DNA of 51,837 nt from an uncultured bacterium (GTDB lineage: Bacteria; Patescibacteriota; Minisyncoccia; Phycocordibacterales; UBA2100), in the NCBI GenBank assembly GCA_903854215.1, contig CAINVT010000013.1, forward strand, positions 1 to 51,837. Direction: 5' to 3'. A program made the position numbers and the translations under genes. The notes under the pieces are model-generated. The model did no database searches. It was given only the letters and a program-made list of their open reading frames with translations, and was not told the DNA's origin. Every line of letters begins with the position of its first letter. Position 1 is the first letter of the stretch. Below are positions 26,963-34,241 of this stretch, piece by piece.

Positions 26963-27280
26963 ATGGCGATTCAGCCTTTCTTTTTGGTGCTCGGCACCAA
27001 TGCGGGTAAAGTCGACAAAAGCAACGACACGTTGGAATATCGCTTCTGCCGGATCAATGCCGACCCTAACGAGCGAGGTTCGAAAGTCAACTGTCGGACG
27101 TCGGGTGACAAAATGCACCAATCCGAAATCGAACGTCGGTTCGACAAAAAATCTGTAGTCTATCCGGACATCGGGAGCGCGATCAGAGCGGTCGAAGTGG
27201 AAGCCCAGAAGAGTGTGGGTCGTATGACCCCCTATGTGATGCAGATTGAGCCTTTCCCCGACGAAGCATTCCCCGATTGA
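26963..27280 (+). CDS. hypothetical protein
   Basis: 105 aa with GGAG 6-7 nt before the ATG. Not recognised. It is soluble, with a DP-N-ERGS segment and two cysteines (FCRIN and NCRTS). It has its own terminator, so it is a single-gene unit with the same signal style as the island genes, although it lies in a housekeeping region. Confidence 0.6.
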   Translation: MAIQPFFLVLGTNAGKVDKSNDTLEYRFCRINADPNERGSKVNCRTSGDKMHQSEIERRFDKKSVVYPDIGSAIRAVEVEAQKSVGRMTPYVMQIEPFPDEAFPD

Positions 27281-27286
27281 TCACGT

Positions 27287-27324
27287 GGGTGGCGACACTG
27301 TTCGCCACCCGCATCTTCTTTTTA
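27287..27324 (+). terminator. rho-independent terminator
   Basis: GGGTGGCGA-cactgt-TCGCCACCC, then CATCTTCTTTTT. Confidence 0.88.
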
Positions 27325-27352
27325 ACCGTGATAAATGATATCCTTGCACAAC

Positions 27353-27424
27353 GGCCTGGTGGCGAAGTGGTAACGCGTGAGTCTGCAAAACTCTTATGCG
27401 TGGGTTCGATTCCCACCCAGGCCT
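27353..27424 (+). tRNA. tRNA-Cys (GCA)
   Basis: 72 nt. Acceptor GGCCTGG/CCAGGCC, anticodon loop CTGCAAA (GCA), T arm GGGTTCGATTCCC, discriminator T as expected for Cys. Confidence 0.94.
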
Positions 27425-27457
27425 CAGAATGGGAATACGGTGCGTGTGCACCATATG

Positions 27458-27563
27458 TTGGGAATCGAAAGCCGCAGCGCTGTCGCTTTGCGACCGCGAG
27501 GCCGGGCCGGCGGTACTTAGCGCCGCAGCGCTTAGTAACCGTGGCCGATTCCCACACAGGCCT
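27458..27563 (+). repeat. tRNA-arm element, Cys type
   Basis: Begins 33 nt after tRNA-Cys with an antisense T-arm copy (GGGAATCGAA) and ends with a sense copy of the tRNA 3' end: 27546-27563 matches 27407-27424 at 17 of 18 bases. Inside are a hairpin GTCGC-ttt-GCGAC (27482-27494), a linker CGAGGCCGGGCCGGCGG, and a second hairpin ACTTAGCGC-cgca-GCGCTTAGT (27515-27536) with the same T-T mismatch as the Tyr copy. A small hairpin GGTGC-gtgt-GCACC lies between tRNA and element. Confidence 0.82.
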
Positions 27564-27658
27564 CAAAAGTTTGTCCGTATGGTAGATTTATATGTATGCC
27601 TCACTTCACCAAGGCTTCGCGGGGCAATGTCCACCGTCGCGAAGGCTTTGGCGAGAAT

Positions 27659-27742
27659 GCCGGGATGGTGTAATTGGTAGCCACGTTCGACTTAAGATCG
27701 AATATCCGAGAGGATGTGTGGGTTCGAGTCCCACTCCCGGCA
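27659..27742 (+). tRNA. tRNA-Leu (TAA)
   Basis: 84 nt, class II. Acceptor GCCGGGA/TCCCGGC, anticodon stem TTCGA/TCGAA with loop CTTAAGA (TAA), long variable arm, discriminator A. Confidence 0.95.
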
Positions 27743-27751
27743 CAAAAGAAT

Positions 27752-27783
27752 CGCGCAACACCATCCGATGTTGCGCGTTTTTT
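27752..27783 (+). terminator. terminator after tRNA-Leu
   Basis: CGCGCAACA-ccatccga-TGTTGCGCG followed by six T. It touches the 3' end of the convergent Fic gene. Confidence 0.92.
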
Positions 27784-28340
27784 CATGTAGCTTTCGCCAG
27801 CAAGGGAAGAAATTTTTCTCCCCGATACCTTTCGAGCCGGGAAAAATATTCCCTCGCCTCCTGGTCACGGATCACATAGACCTTCAATCCGAGCAGGCAG
27901 CGCAGATGATTGAACATGATACGTGCCGTTCTGCCATTACCCGTCTTGAATGGGTGAATACAGATGAGGCGATCGTGCATTCTCCATGCTTCTTCCGTAA
28001 TGTCATACTCAGCCGAATGCACCATACGGAGAAGCATGCTCTCTGCATCCTGCACCCAGTCGCCGAGCATTATACGCATGCGCTCAGCACTCGGAATAAT
28101 TGTCCGCACTGCTCCTTCCGTTCCCGACCGAAGCAAACTATCGTACTCACGATGCTTGCCGGTTATCAAGCCATTTACAAATCTAGGATCGAGAAAGCGA
28201 GAGGCATTTGCGATGATCACACACATCTCGATATGGCGTTTCGTGCTGCCGCGTTCGGGATTGAACGAGATTATACCGGTAAGCGCTTCGCTTTCTTGGA
28301 TGAACTGCATCCAATCTTCACTCAACTTAGAGATCGACAT
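27783..28340 (-). CDS. Fic-domain protein with altered motif
   Basis: 185 aa. The Fic core is clear: ICIHPFKTGNGRTARIMFN at about 125-143, matching HxFx(D/E)GNGRxxR with the catalytic His and both Arg kept but the acidic Mg-binding residue replaced by Thr. Fic enzymes transfer AMP or other groups to protein hydroxyls; this change would weaken Mg-ATP binding, so another substrate or reduced activity is possible. The N-terminal part (FNPERGSTKRHIEMCVIIANA) is unlike common Fic toxins. No antitoxin gene is next to it. Confidence 0.82.
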   Translation of the reverse strand: MSISKLSEDWMQFIQESEALTGIISFNPERGSTKRHIEMCVIIANASRFLDPRFVNGLITGKHREYDSLLRSGTEGAVRTIIPSAERMRIMLGDWVQDAESMLLRMVHSAEYDITEEAWRMHDRLICIHPFKTGNGRTARIMFNHLRCLLGLKVYVIRDQEAREYFSRLERYRGEKFLPLLAKAT

Positions 28341-28505
28341 CGTAGTCGCCTTTCCATGTCTCTATGACTACCGCCATACTATCAGCAGAGAAGCTATTCT
28401 CAAATCCCTAAAATATTGTAGAATGCCCTCTGACGCACACATATATACATATGTGTGATGCGTTCGGCTGACATCAGAACCAGTTCTGATGTCTCGCCTC
28501 ACTCG

Positions 28506-28578
28506 GCACCCATAGCTCAGCTGGTAGAGCAGTCGCCTCTTAAGCGAACGGTCGTTGGTTCGAATCCAACTGGGTGCA
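28506..28578 (+). tRNA. tRNA-Lys (CTT)
   Basis: 73 nt. Acceptor GCACCCA/TGGGTGC, anticodon loop CTCTTAA (CTT), T arm TTGGTTCGAATCCAA, discriminator A. Confidence 0.93.
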
Positions 28579-28588
28579 CAAGATACAT

Positions 28589-29065
28589 ATGGGCTTACTT
28601 TCAAGATACAAGAAGGAGAAGGAAAGAGCGAGGGCTTTTTATAAGAGTATTGATAAAGTTCGTTGCCCGTACTTTGGAGCAGACATCATCTTTAATGCGG
28701 ATGGATTCCACCATCTTCAATTCTCGGCAGAACGCGAAAGACCGAAGGAGGAACAATTACTAAAATTTAGCCTTCTCAATGCAGTTCCGCATATTCTGAG
28801 GAACGCTGGAACTATTCAAGAATACAGACATACGATGGAGCCCATCGGACAAAAACGTTTTTCAGACGGAGCTCGAGAAATGAGAGAGATTGAATACTGG
28901 GGTGTTATTGCGATCACAAAAGGCGAACGGCCCATAAGAATCAAAATAATCTTACGTCGTGTCGGTAATGGAAATATAATTTTTTGGAGTGTAATGCCAA
29001 CGGTTAAATTAAAAGACGGGGAATCCTACCTTCATCTAGCAAGTCAAAATATCGACAAAGAATAA
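28589..29065 (+). CDS. hypothetical protein, possible RelE/Barnase-like fold
   Basis: 158 aa from ATG 28589; the ORF start at 28574 lies in the tRNA. It is AT-rich, unlike the region. The pattern CPYFGADIIFNADGFHHLQF, then EYWGVIAITKG and RIKIILRRVGNGNIIFWSVMP (two antiparallel strands with a basic turn) is reminiscent of small nuclease toxins of the BrnT or phage Barnase-EndoU-ColicinE5-RelE kind. No catalytic residues can be assigned with confidence and no antitoxin is adjacent. A terminator follows. Confidence 0.55.
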   Translation: MGLLSRYKKEKERARAFYKSIDKVRCPYFGADIIFNADGFHHLQFSAERERPKEEQLLKFSLLNAVPHILRNAGTIQEYRHTMEPIGQKRFSDGAREMREIEYWGVIAITKGERPIRIKIILRRVGNGNIIFWSVMPTVKLKDGESYLHLASQNIDKE

Positions 29066-29070
29066 ACGAC

Positions 29071-29098
29071 GAAACCCCAGACTATATCTGGGGTTTTC
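29071..29098 (+). terminator. rho-independent terminator
   Basis: AAACCCCAGA-ctata-TCTGGGGTTT followed by TTCTC. Confidence 0.88.
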
Positions 29099-29103
29099 TC
29101 GAA

Positions 29104-29158
29104 GTGCCTGCCTTCAGCTTAAGTATATGAGCTGAACGGGGCTTACGCCCACAGGCAC
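29104..29158. repeat. three-way-junction palindrome element
   Basis: Outer arms GTGCCTG and CAGGCAC enclose two hairpins: CAGCT-taagtatatg-AGCTG and GGGC-ttac-GCCC. The plan (outer stem, hairpin, linker, hairpin) is a short version of the tRNA-arm elements. The rest of the gap up to 29399 holds a GTAG repeat (29200-29215) and no credible gene; the 64-aa ORF at 29242 runs into the tRNA. Confidence 0.6.
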
Positions 29159-29199
29159 AGATGCATAATATACCAGCTTTCGATGAAAATCCAATGAAT

Positions 29200-29215
29200 G
29201 TAGGTAGGTAGGTAG
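29200..29215. repeat. GTAG tetranucleotide repeat (4 units)
   Basis: Four perfect GTAG units in non-coding DNA. Too short to say more. Confidence 0.7.
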
Positions 29216-29399
29216 ATCTGTCTAAAGCAAAGACTAAATATGTGCATAAGGCACACTTAAATCCACTGAGTTCAAAATCATCCATCAGTACACTGGCGTT
29301 TGGAAAAGAAGATTCTAGAAAAATGCTGGCTTTAATGTATTATGACGATTCAGTCCCAGCATTGGAACGAAAAAGAGTACAGGCAATGTTGGTACTTAA

Positions 29400-29481
29400 G
29401 GGCGAGTGGCGGAATTGGTATACGCGCCAGCCTTAGGAGCTGGTCCCGCAAGGGTTGGGAGTTCGAGTCTCCCCTCGCCCA
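29400..29481 (+). tRNA. tRNA-Leu (TAG)
   Basis: 82 nt, class II. Acceptor GGGCGAG/CTCGCCC, anticodon stem CCAGC/GCTGG with loop CTTAGGA (TAG), discriminator A. Confidence 0.95.
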
Positions 29482-29495
29482 CTTTAATATATTCG

Positions 29496-29906
29496 CTATT
29501 GGCCGCCGACGAAATTGATCGTCGGGGCGTTCACACTTTGCACATTCATGTCCGGATTGGCGACGTTGAGGCCGAAGGTGTTATCAAGAAACGCGATGAT
29601 CCCGTAGACCGAAACCATGATGAGCATACCGAGCGTGCCGTAAATCATGTGCTGTTTACCGGATGACGTATCTTCGCCTCGGCTCACGTTGACCATGAAC
29701 TGGAAGAGTCCCCACATGAACATGAAGAAGCCCGTGGCGAAGATGACGAGAAGAATCGGGTCGACGATGTATGTGCCGAATTTCGTGATGAGATTATCGA
29801 CACTTGTTGATTGTGCATAGACTACACCACTGCTGCTGATCAGCAGAAAAAAGCCCAGACCGATGATCCTCATCGCCCGCTTACTTTTTTCAGAAATAGT
29901 GCGCAT
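29496..29906 (-). CDS. VirB2/TrbC-like membrane protein
   Basis: 136 aa. Signal peptide ending VVYAQ, membrane helices at about 50-70 and 86-106, and a short polar loop (VSRGEDTSSGKQH) between them. The layout is that of T4SS pilins (two helices after a cleaved signal). It is the last gene of a five-gene minus-strand group of such proteins, transcribed towards tRNA-Leu. The C-terminal tail (NVQSVNAPTINFVGG) would be outside the membrane. Confidence 0.72.
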   Translation of the reverse strand: MRTISEKSKRAMRIIGLGFFLLISSSGVVYAQSTSVDNLITKFGTYIVDPILLVIFATGFFMFMWGLFQFMVNVSRGEDTSSGKQHMIYGTLGMLIMVSVYGIIAFLDNTFGLNVANPDMNVQSVNAPTINFVGGQ

Positions 29907-29960
29907 GCAGTATGTATTCCATCCCTCTGTGGAAAATAGCAGGGGGAGAAGCTGATATGA

Positions 29961-30347
29961 TTAATTCGTGGAGCCGCCAATCTGGATCTGTGCGGGAGTC
30001 TCTGCGGAATTACTGTTGTTGACACCGAAGGTTGCCTGCAAGAGGTGGATTACGCCCCAGATCGAAACCATGATGAAGATCGCGACGATGGAGTAGAAGA
30101 TCGTCGTAAGACCATTTGCACGGTCTTCGCCCTGCGAAACAATGTATTTGACGAGACCCCAGAAAAAGACGACGATCGCGAGCGTGATGAAGAGAACCAT
30201 CACGTCGTTGAGGGCGGTATTGGCGAACTGGATCAAACCGATGATGCCCTGCTGCGGGGTCGTACTGACGATTCCCTGAGCGCTGGCGACGAACGGAAGG
30301 ATCAGGGCACTTGCTACGGAAAGAACAGGGATGATACTTTTGCGCAT
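29961..30347 (-). CDS. VirB2/TrbC-like membrane protein
   Basis: 128 aa from ATG 30347, chosen because it opens a clean signal peptide (MRKSIIPVLSVASALILPFV to ASAQ); the ORF extends 21 codons upstream. Two helices (about 55-77 and 90-112) around YIVSQGEDRANGL. It is the closest relative in the window to the 29496 product, with the same GED loop motif and MVSIWG/MVSVYG start of the second helix. Separated from the upstream gene by the long-arm repeat at 30449-30559. Confidence 0.72.
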   Translation of the reverse strand: MRKSIIPVLSVASALILPFVASAQGIVSTTPQQGIIGLIQFANTALNDVMVLFITLAIVVFFWGLVKYIVSQGEDRANGLTTIFYSIVAIFIMVSIWGVIHLLQATFGVNNSNSAETPAQIQIGGSTN

Positions 30348-30448
30348 AAATGATTGAAGACGCGATTTATATATAAGTCCCTTCATTGTAGCGTTAGATG
30401 CGGCACTCACAAGCGATATGGGCAGCTCCTGTGGATAAACTTATTGGG

Positions 30449-30559
30449 TGTGTCCCTGGCTGCAAGACTTTCACCGTCGGGATTTTTCTGCTGAAAAATC
30501 CCTCCGTTTCGCGCCAGTCGCGCTGCAAAGACGGTGAAAGTCTTGCAGCCAGGGACACA
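30449..30559 (-). repeat. long-arm inverted repeat with conserved core, copy B
   Basis: Perfect 30-bp arms (30449-30478 and 30530-30559; TGTGTCCCTGGCTGCAAGAC...). On the minus strand the interior holds a 39-nt core (30494-30532, starting GTCTTTGCAGCGCGAC) identical at 38 of 39 positions to 45600-45638, then a hairpin GGGATTTTT/AAAAATCCC. The arms are unrelated to those of copy A. It lies between two co-directional membrane-protein genes. Confidence 0.85.
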
Positions 30560-30570
30560 TCCCGATAAAC

Positions 30571-30954
30571 TCAATGTTCCGGTGGCGCGGCACTCGGTTT
30601 ACCAGCCTTTGCAAGTGCGAGCACGGCGACGAAGCACAAGAAAAGTATTATGAAGACGCCGATGATGAAAAAGATCGGCCCCTGCAAGATGTTAATGATA
30701 CCGAGCAGAACGACAAGGACGAAGAGTATCGTGACGCCCCAGAACATGAGTTTGAGTCCTTCGGTACGTTTTTCCAAACCGAGGAGAACGAGATATTGTA
30801 CGAAGCCGCCGACAAAGATGAGAATTGCTGCGACAATCATCAGACCCGCACAGATATTGAAAAGCCCCAGAAATGTCGCGACCGTTTGCGCCGCAGCAAT
30901 CCCCGGTATGAAGACCGCTGCGATCGTCGACCATACGAGTGCGTTCGTTCTCAT
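30571..30954 (-). CDS. small polytopic membrane protein
   Basis: 127 aa from ATG 30954 (MRTNALVWSTIAAVFIPGIA). Signal-like first helix, then three more hydrophobic segments (about 25-47, 60-80 and 85-108), which is more than in the VirB2-like neighbours. The tail AKAGKPSAAPPEH is polar. It belongs to the same minus-strand series, but the exact family is not recognised. Confidence 0.65.
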   Translation of the reverse strand: MRTNALVWSTIAAVFIPGIAAAQTVATFLGLFNICAGLMIVAAILIFVGGFVQYLVLLGLEKRTEGLKLMFWGVTILFVLVVLLGIINILQGPIFFIIGVFIILFLCFVAVLALAKAGKPSAAPPEH

Positions 30955-30991
30955 AGCATGTATTTTGAACATCGAGAAAAGCGTCTTTCCA

Positions 30992-31354
30992 TTAGTACAC
31001 GACGACTCCATTGGTAGCCGCTGGCGGCGGTCCGCCGAAGAGACTGTACTGGAGTACTTGGATAATTCCCCAAATAGAAACCATCGCGAATATGATGACG
31101 ATGCCCCAATAGAGCGTCTTCTTCAAATCATCACCGCTCGCCTCTCCGCGACTCATTTTGAAGATGTTACCGGCAATACTATAAAAATAAACGGCAACAC
31201 TCGCGGTGATGAGCAGTACGGCACCATCGTTGAGGATTGTCGCCGCGGATTGTGCTAACGCCTGCAACGTTGTCGGAGCCGATTGTGCCCATACAACGGC
31301 AGGTAGTGCCACGAATGATGTTATCAGAGCTAGTGGTGTGCGAAATGATTTCAT
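30992..31354 (-). CDS. VirB2/TrbC-like membrane protein
   Basis: 120 aa. Signal peptide MKSFRTPLALITSFVALPAV to VWAQ, helices at about 42-62 and 80-101, loop KMSRGEASGDDLKK, second helix AMVSIWGIIQVLQYS as in the 29961 product. Pilin-like topology; function inferred only from layout and from the number of copies. Confidence 0.72.
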   Translation of the reverse strand: MKSFRTPLALITSFVALPAVVWAQSAPTTLQALAQSAATILNDGAVLLITASVAVYFYSIAGNIFKMSRGEASGDDLKKTLYWGIVIIFAMVSIWGIIQVLQYSLFGGPPPAATNGVVVY

Positions 31355-31364
31355 ACGTTTTGTG

Positions 31365-31736
31365 CTATCCGAGCAGCTGGGTAACGGTACTACCGATGAG
31401 ATTCGCGAGCACCCATGCGGCGAGTATCAAGAGCGCGCCGAGAACGGAATAGAAAAAATTGCGCCTTGCCGTCTCGAGTTGTGCCGGTCTTCCTTGGGCC
31501 GTAACGAACAGAAATCCTGAATACACGATGAATACCGTGATGATCGGAAGCGAGATTTTGACCATTGCCGACATCGCCGCAGCGATGAAGTTTTGAAATG
31601 ACATAATCCCCGTCGGACTTTGAAAACAATTCGTCGATGATGTTGTACAAGGGGTCGTATCCGCATGCGCTACGACGATGCAGAGAATGAAGACGATCGG
31701 TGCCGTAAAGATGATGTGTCGGATGAGTGATTTCAT
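31365..31736 (-). CDS. VirB2/TrbC-like membrane protein
   Basis: 123 aa. Signal peptide ending VVAHA, a Cys pair in the short extracellular part (PCTTSSTNCFQ), and two helices (about 58-78 and 95-118) around VTAQGRPAQLETARR. The first segment after the signal (MSFQNFIAAAMSAMVKISLP) is typical of TrbC/VirB2 pilins. It is 6 nt downstream of the solute-binding protein gene, so probably co-transcribed with it. Confidence 0.74.
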   Translation of the reverse strand: MKSLIRHIIFTAPIVFILCIVVAHADTTPCTTSSTNCFQSPTGIMSFQNFIAAAMSAMVKISLPIITVFIVYSGFLFVTAQGRPAQLETARRNFFYSVLGALLILAAWVLANLIGSTVTQLLG

Positions 31737-31742
31737 ACGTGT

Positions 31743-33047
31743 TTATTGTCCGCTTATTATTTGGGTCATTTGAGCATCTGCACGACCGACGGCATCCGCA
31801 AGAAGCATCGAGCCGCTCGTCGTGTTCTCAATCATAGTCTGAAATAGCGTCGCCGTCTTGTCCGGGTTGGGATCAGCCCATCCGTACGAGACAATCGTCT
31901 CAGCATTGAAGAGGCTCTGATCACCCGTCGCTGTAAGTGAAAGCACGTCGCGTCGTGCCGATGAAAGGCCGAAGGCAGTCGCGTATGCGGCAGAATTTGC
32001 GGTAGCAACGAGTGTAGCTGCGACAGCCTGAGCTCCTGCTATATTTTTTGATGTCCGAGCAACGGCGATACCGTACACGCGAGCAATGTCGACGGAATGC
32101 GAAGCGCTGCGGATCTGTGGAAGCGCTGCAACCGCGAAATTGAGATTCGGATTCTCCTGTTTGATGAGTGGCTCCTCGCTCGCATAACCGACATATAGCC
32201 CGAGATTCCCCTGTGCGAAATCCTGACTTGCCTTCGGCAATGAACCGTTCCACGAATAATCCGTCTTCGACGGATCAGCGAATTCGGTATAGAACCGGAG
32301 TGCGGTCTCGACTGCCGGTTCGGACGAACTAATGCCGGATTTCGATATCGTGGAATCGAGCTTGCCGGTTGAGTCGTATGTGGTCAATGTTCCCCCCGCC
32401 TGCAAGATCAGTGCGGCAAGAATATCTTTGGCATCGTCGATGTTCTGATATTCACCCAGTGCAATGGTACTTGTAAGAATGTTGCCGGCATCGTCGCGTT
32501 TGGTGAGCTTCGTCGCCATATCGAAGAGTTGATCCCAATATTGGGGCGGTTGGGCATAACCGGCAGTCGCCAAAAGATCCTTGTTCCAATATAAGACGAG
32601 CGGGTCAGCCGCGATCGGTAGCGCCACGACCCCCTTTGGTACGAGAAACGGATTGGCCCCTTCGATGAACGCGTTTTGAAATTGAGTGACCGATACGCTC
32701 GTGAACGGGATGAGCGCGACCTCGCCGGAATCAGGAACGGCGCGGTCTTGCGTCATCATGAAAAGATCCGGACCGCTTCCGGCCGCAAGTGCCGCGGTGA
32801 GATCCGTTGTATAGGTCGTCGAATTTTTTTGAACATACGTGACCTGTGAAAGTGCCGGATAGGTATTGGCGGCGTTTTGGATCATCGAGGTGAATGTCGG
32901 TCCATCGACGGTGCCCCAGATCGTGACCGGCCCGACGGTCGAGCTCTTGGCGGTCGATGTTGCAATCGCAAATATGAGGACGCCCGCGACAGCACAGGCA
33001 CCAAAGACGGCGAGCAAAGTCAGTTGAAATCCGGAAAGTTTTTTCAT
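31743..33047 (-). CDS. extracellular solute-binding protein, family 1-like
   Basis: 434 aa. N-terminal membrane anchor (about 8-30), no lipobox; then the fold of ABC sugar-binding proteins: VTIWGTVDG, SGPDLFMMTQD, VALPIAADPLVLYWNKDLL, GNLGLYVGYASEE and the hinge-region LTKRDDAG. It should bind a sugar or similar ligand at the cell surface, but no ABC permease or ATPase is in the window. It heads the membrane-protein series. TATACC lies 6 nt before the ATG, so it may be leaderless. Confidence 0.85.
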   Translation of the reverse strand: MKKLSGFQLTLLAVFGACAVAGVLIFAIATSTAKSSTVGPVTIWGTVDGPTFTSMIQNAANTYPALSQVTYVQKNSTTYTTDLTAALAAGSGPDLFMMTQDRAVPDSGEVALIPFTSVSVTQFQNAFIEGANPFLVPKGVVALPIAADPLVLYWNKDLLATAGYAQPPQYWDQLFDMATKLTKRDDAGNILTSTIALGEYQNIDDAKDILAALILQAGGTLTTYDSTGKLDSTISKSGISSSEPAVETALRFYTEFADPSKTDYSWNGSLPKASQDFAQGNLGLYVGYASEEPLIKQENPNLNFAVAALPQIRSASHSVDIARVYGIAVARTSKNIAGAQAVAATLVATANSAAYATAFGLSSARRDVLSLTATGDQSLFNAETIVSYGWADPNPDKTATLFQTMIENTTSGSMLLADAVGRADAQMTQIISGQ

Positions 33048-33069
33048 AGCTTTGGTATATTGTATATCG

Positions 33070-33660
33070 TCAAATGTTCTCTACTACTACACCTGAGATG
33101 TGATGCAGCAAAAGACCGTAGTGATGCGCACCGGCCGAGAATTCACGCGTTAATTCGAAACCATTTTCTCGTGCCAGCACACATGCCGCATCCCGCGTCA
33201 CAACATCTTCACGACACGGTCCCATGCCGCTGAATGAGTCGTGCCAATCAATGATAGCGAGTCGACCGGTCGGTTTCAAAATGCGTTGCGCCTCACGGAA
33301 AATCGCAGTTTTGTCCGGTACTTGAAATAAGATATTCGAGGCAATGACGAGGTCGAGGTGATGATCGGCGATCTTGGATCCACCCGGCGCTTCAAGATCT
33401 CCCCATATAAATTCCATTGCTCCCTCAATGCCGCGCTTGCGTGCCTCGGTATGAATACGTCGCAAGAGATCTTTCTGAATATCGATTACATATACCCGAC
33501 CCGCTTTTTTCAAGAGTTCAGCAACATGAAGCGAATAGGCACCGCTCCCCGCACCAAAATCAGCGACCAGCATTCCCGGATCTATTCGCAATTCAGCGAT
33601 GTTTTTTGCAGGATGCGCAAAGCCTGCCACCGGTAAGATCTGATGCGTGTGCACATTCAT
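33070..33660 (-). CDS. class I SAM-dependent methyltransferase
   Basis: 196 aa. Motif I VADFGAGSGAYSLH, acidic end of strand 2 VYVIDIQ, motif II-like DLVIASNILFQV and GRLAIIDWHDS. Lies upstream of the solute-binding gene, same strand. Target unknown. TATACT lies 8 nt before the ATG, so the mRNA is probably leaderless. Confidence 0.88.
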   Translation of the reverse strand: MNVHTHQILPVAGFAHPAKNIAELRIDPGMLVADFGAGSGAYSLHVAELLKKAGRVYVIDIQKDLLRRIHTEARKRGIEGAMEFIWGDLEAPGGSKIADHHLDLVIASNILFQVPDKTAIFREAQRILKPTGRLAIIDWHDSFSGMGPCREDVVTRDAACVLARENGFELTREFSAGAHHYGLLLHHISGVVVENI

Positions 33661-33727
33661 TACTCACTAGTATACCGCGAGAAACGTCAAGCGACGTACG
33701 GCGGTGTGGAGAAAATATACAAAAGTG

Positions 33728-33755
33728 AAAGGCCCCAACACGAAGTTGGAGCCTT
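33728..33755 (-). terminator. terminator of the 33972 unit
   Basis: AAAGGCTCCAAC and GTTGGGGCCTTT pair around a short loop; on the minus strand CACTTTTG and TATTTTC follow. It could also act on the plus strand. Confidence 0.75.
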
Positions 33756-33971
33756 TGCCGATTTTGTCTTTCAGTTCGGCGAACTGCTTGAGTCCGATCA
33801 GACTCGCGTCAGAAACTCACTCAAGGTCCGTTCATGGCTTTCCCTCCATGTCATAAACGAGCAAAAAAACACGAAAGAGAGTTTTACATCGAGGATAACT
33901 CACAACCTCTCGCCGCCGACCCGCTTCATTTCTCCCGAAGGTGGTTGCGGGTGGCCGGCGCCGCCCGATGG

Positions 33972-34070
33972 TCAGATCTTGCCGATGCCGAAGTTTTCGT
34001 TCACACAATGGCCCTGCCGATGGCAAAGGCCGGACGTATCGCGTTTCCAAAAGAAAAGAACCCGTTCCAT
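33972..34070 (-). CDS. 32-aa small protein in an own transcript
   Basis: ATG 34070 with AAGGAG 6 nt upstream and a good promoter at 34100-34127. Product MERVLFFWKRDTSGLCHRQG..., ending FGIGKI. Not recognised. The transcript runs a further 210 nt to a terminator without another sizeable ORF, so the unit may also be a small RNA, or the reading frame may once have been longer. The ORFs listed at 33643, 33832 and 33834 lack ribosome sites. From 34128 to 34241 I see only a GAGGAAGG/CCTTCCTC inverted repeat that may end gyrA. Confidence 0.45.
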   Translation of the reverse strand: MERVLFFWKRDTSGLCHRQGHCVNENFGIGKI

Positions 34071-34099
34071 TGTTGACTCCTTTCGTTGTCAGCTCGAGC

Positions 34100-34127
34100 A
34101 ATATACATGGTGCAATTATTTTGTCAA
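34100..34127 (-). promoter_or_regulatory. promoter for the 33972 unit
   Basis: Minus strand TTGACA, 16 nt, TATATT. Confidence 0.7.
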
Positions 34128-34241
34128 GTATTTTTTGATCACCGCCACTGACACCCTATAAAATGGCTAATTTACTCGATATTCCCGAGGAAGGTTTAAT
34201 CTTCCACTTTTTTAAGCTATTTTCCTTCCTCTTCGGTTGCT

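Noticed and set aside
27183-27566. ORFs overlapping tRNA-Cys and its element
   Set aside because: Open frames across tRNA and hairpin sequence; no coding pattern. The same holds for the ORFs at 19379 and 19412 over tRNA-Tyr.
33643-34161. 172-aa plus-strand ORF
   Set aside because: It crosses the terminator hairpin and the antisense promoter of the 33972 unit and has no start signals.
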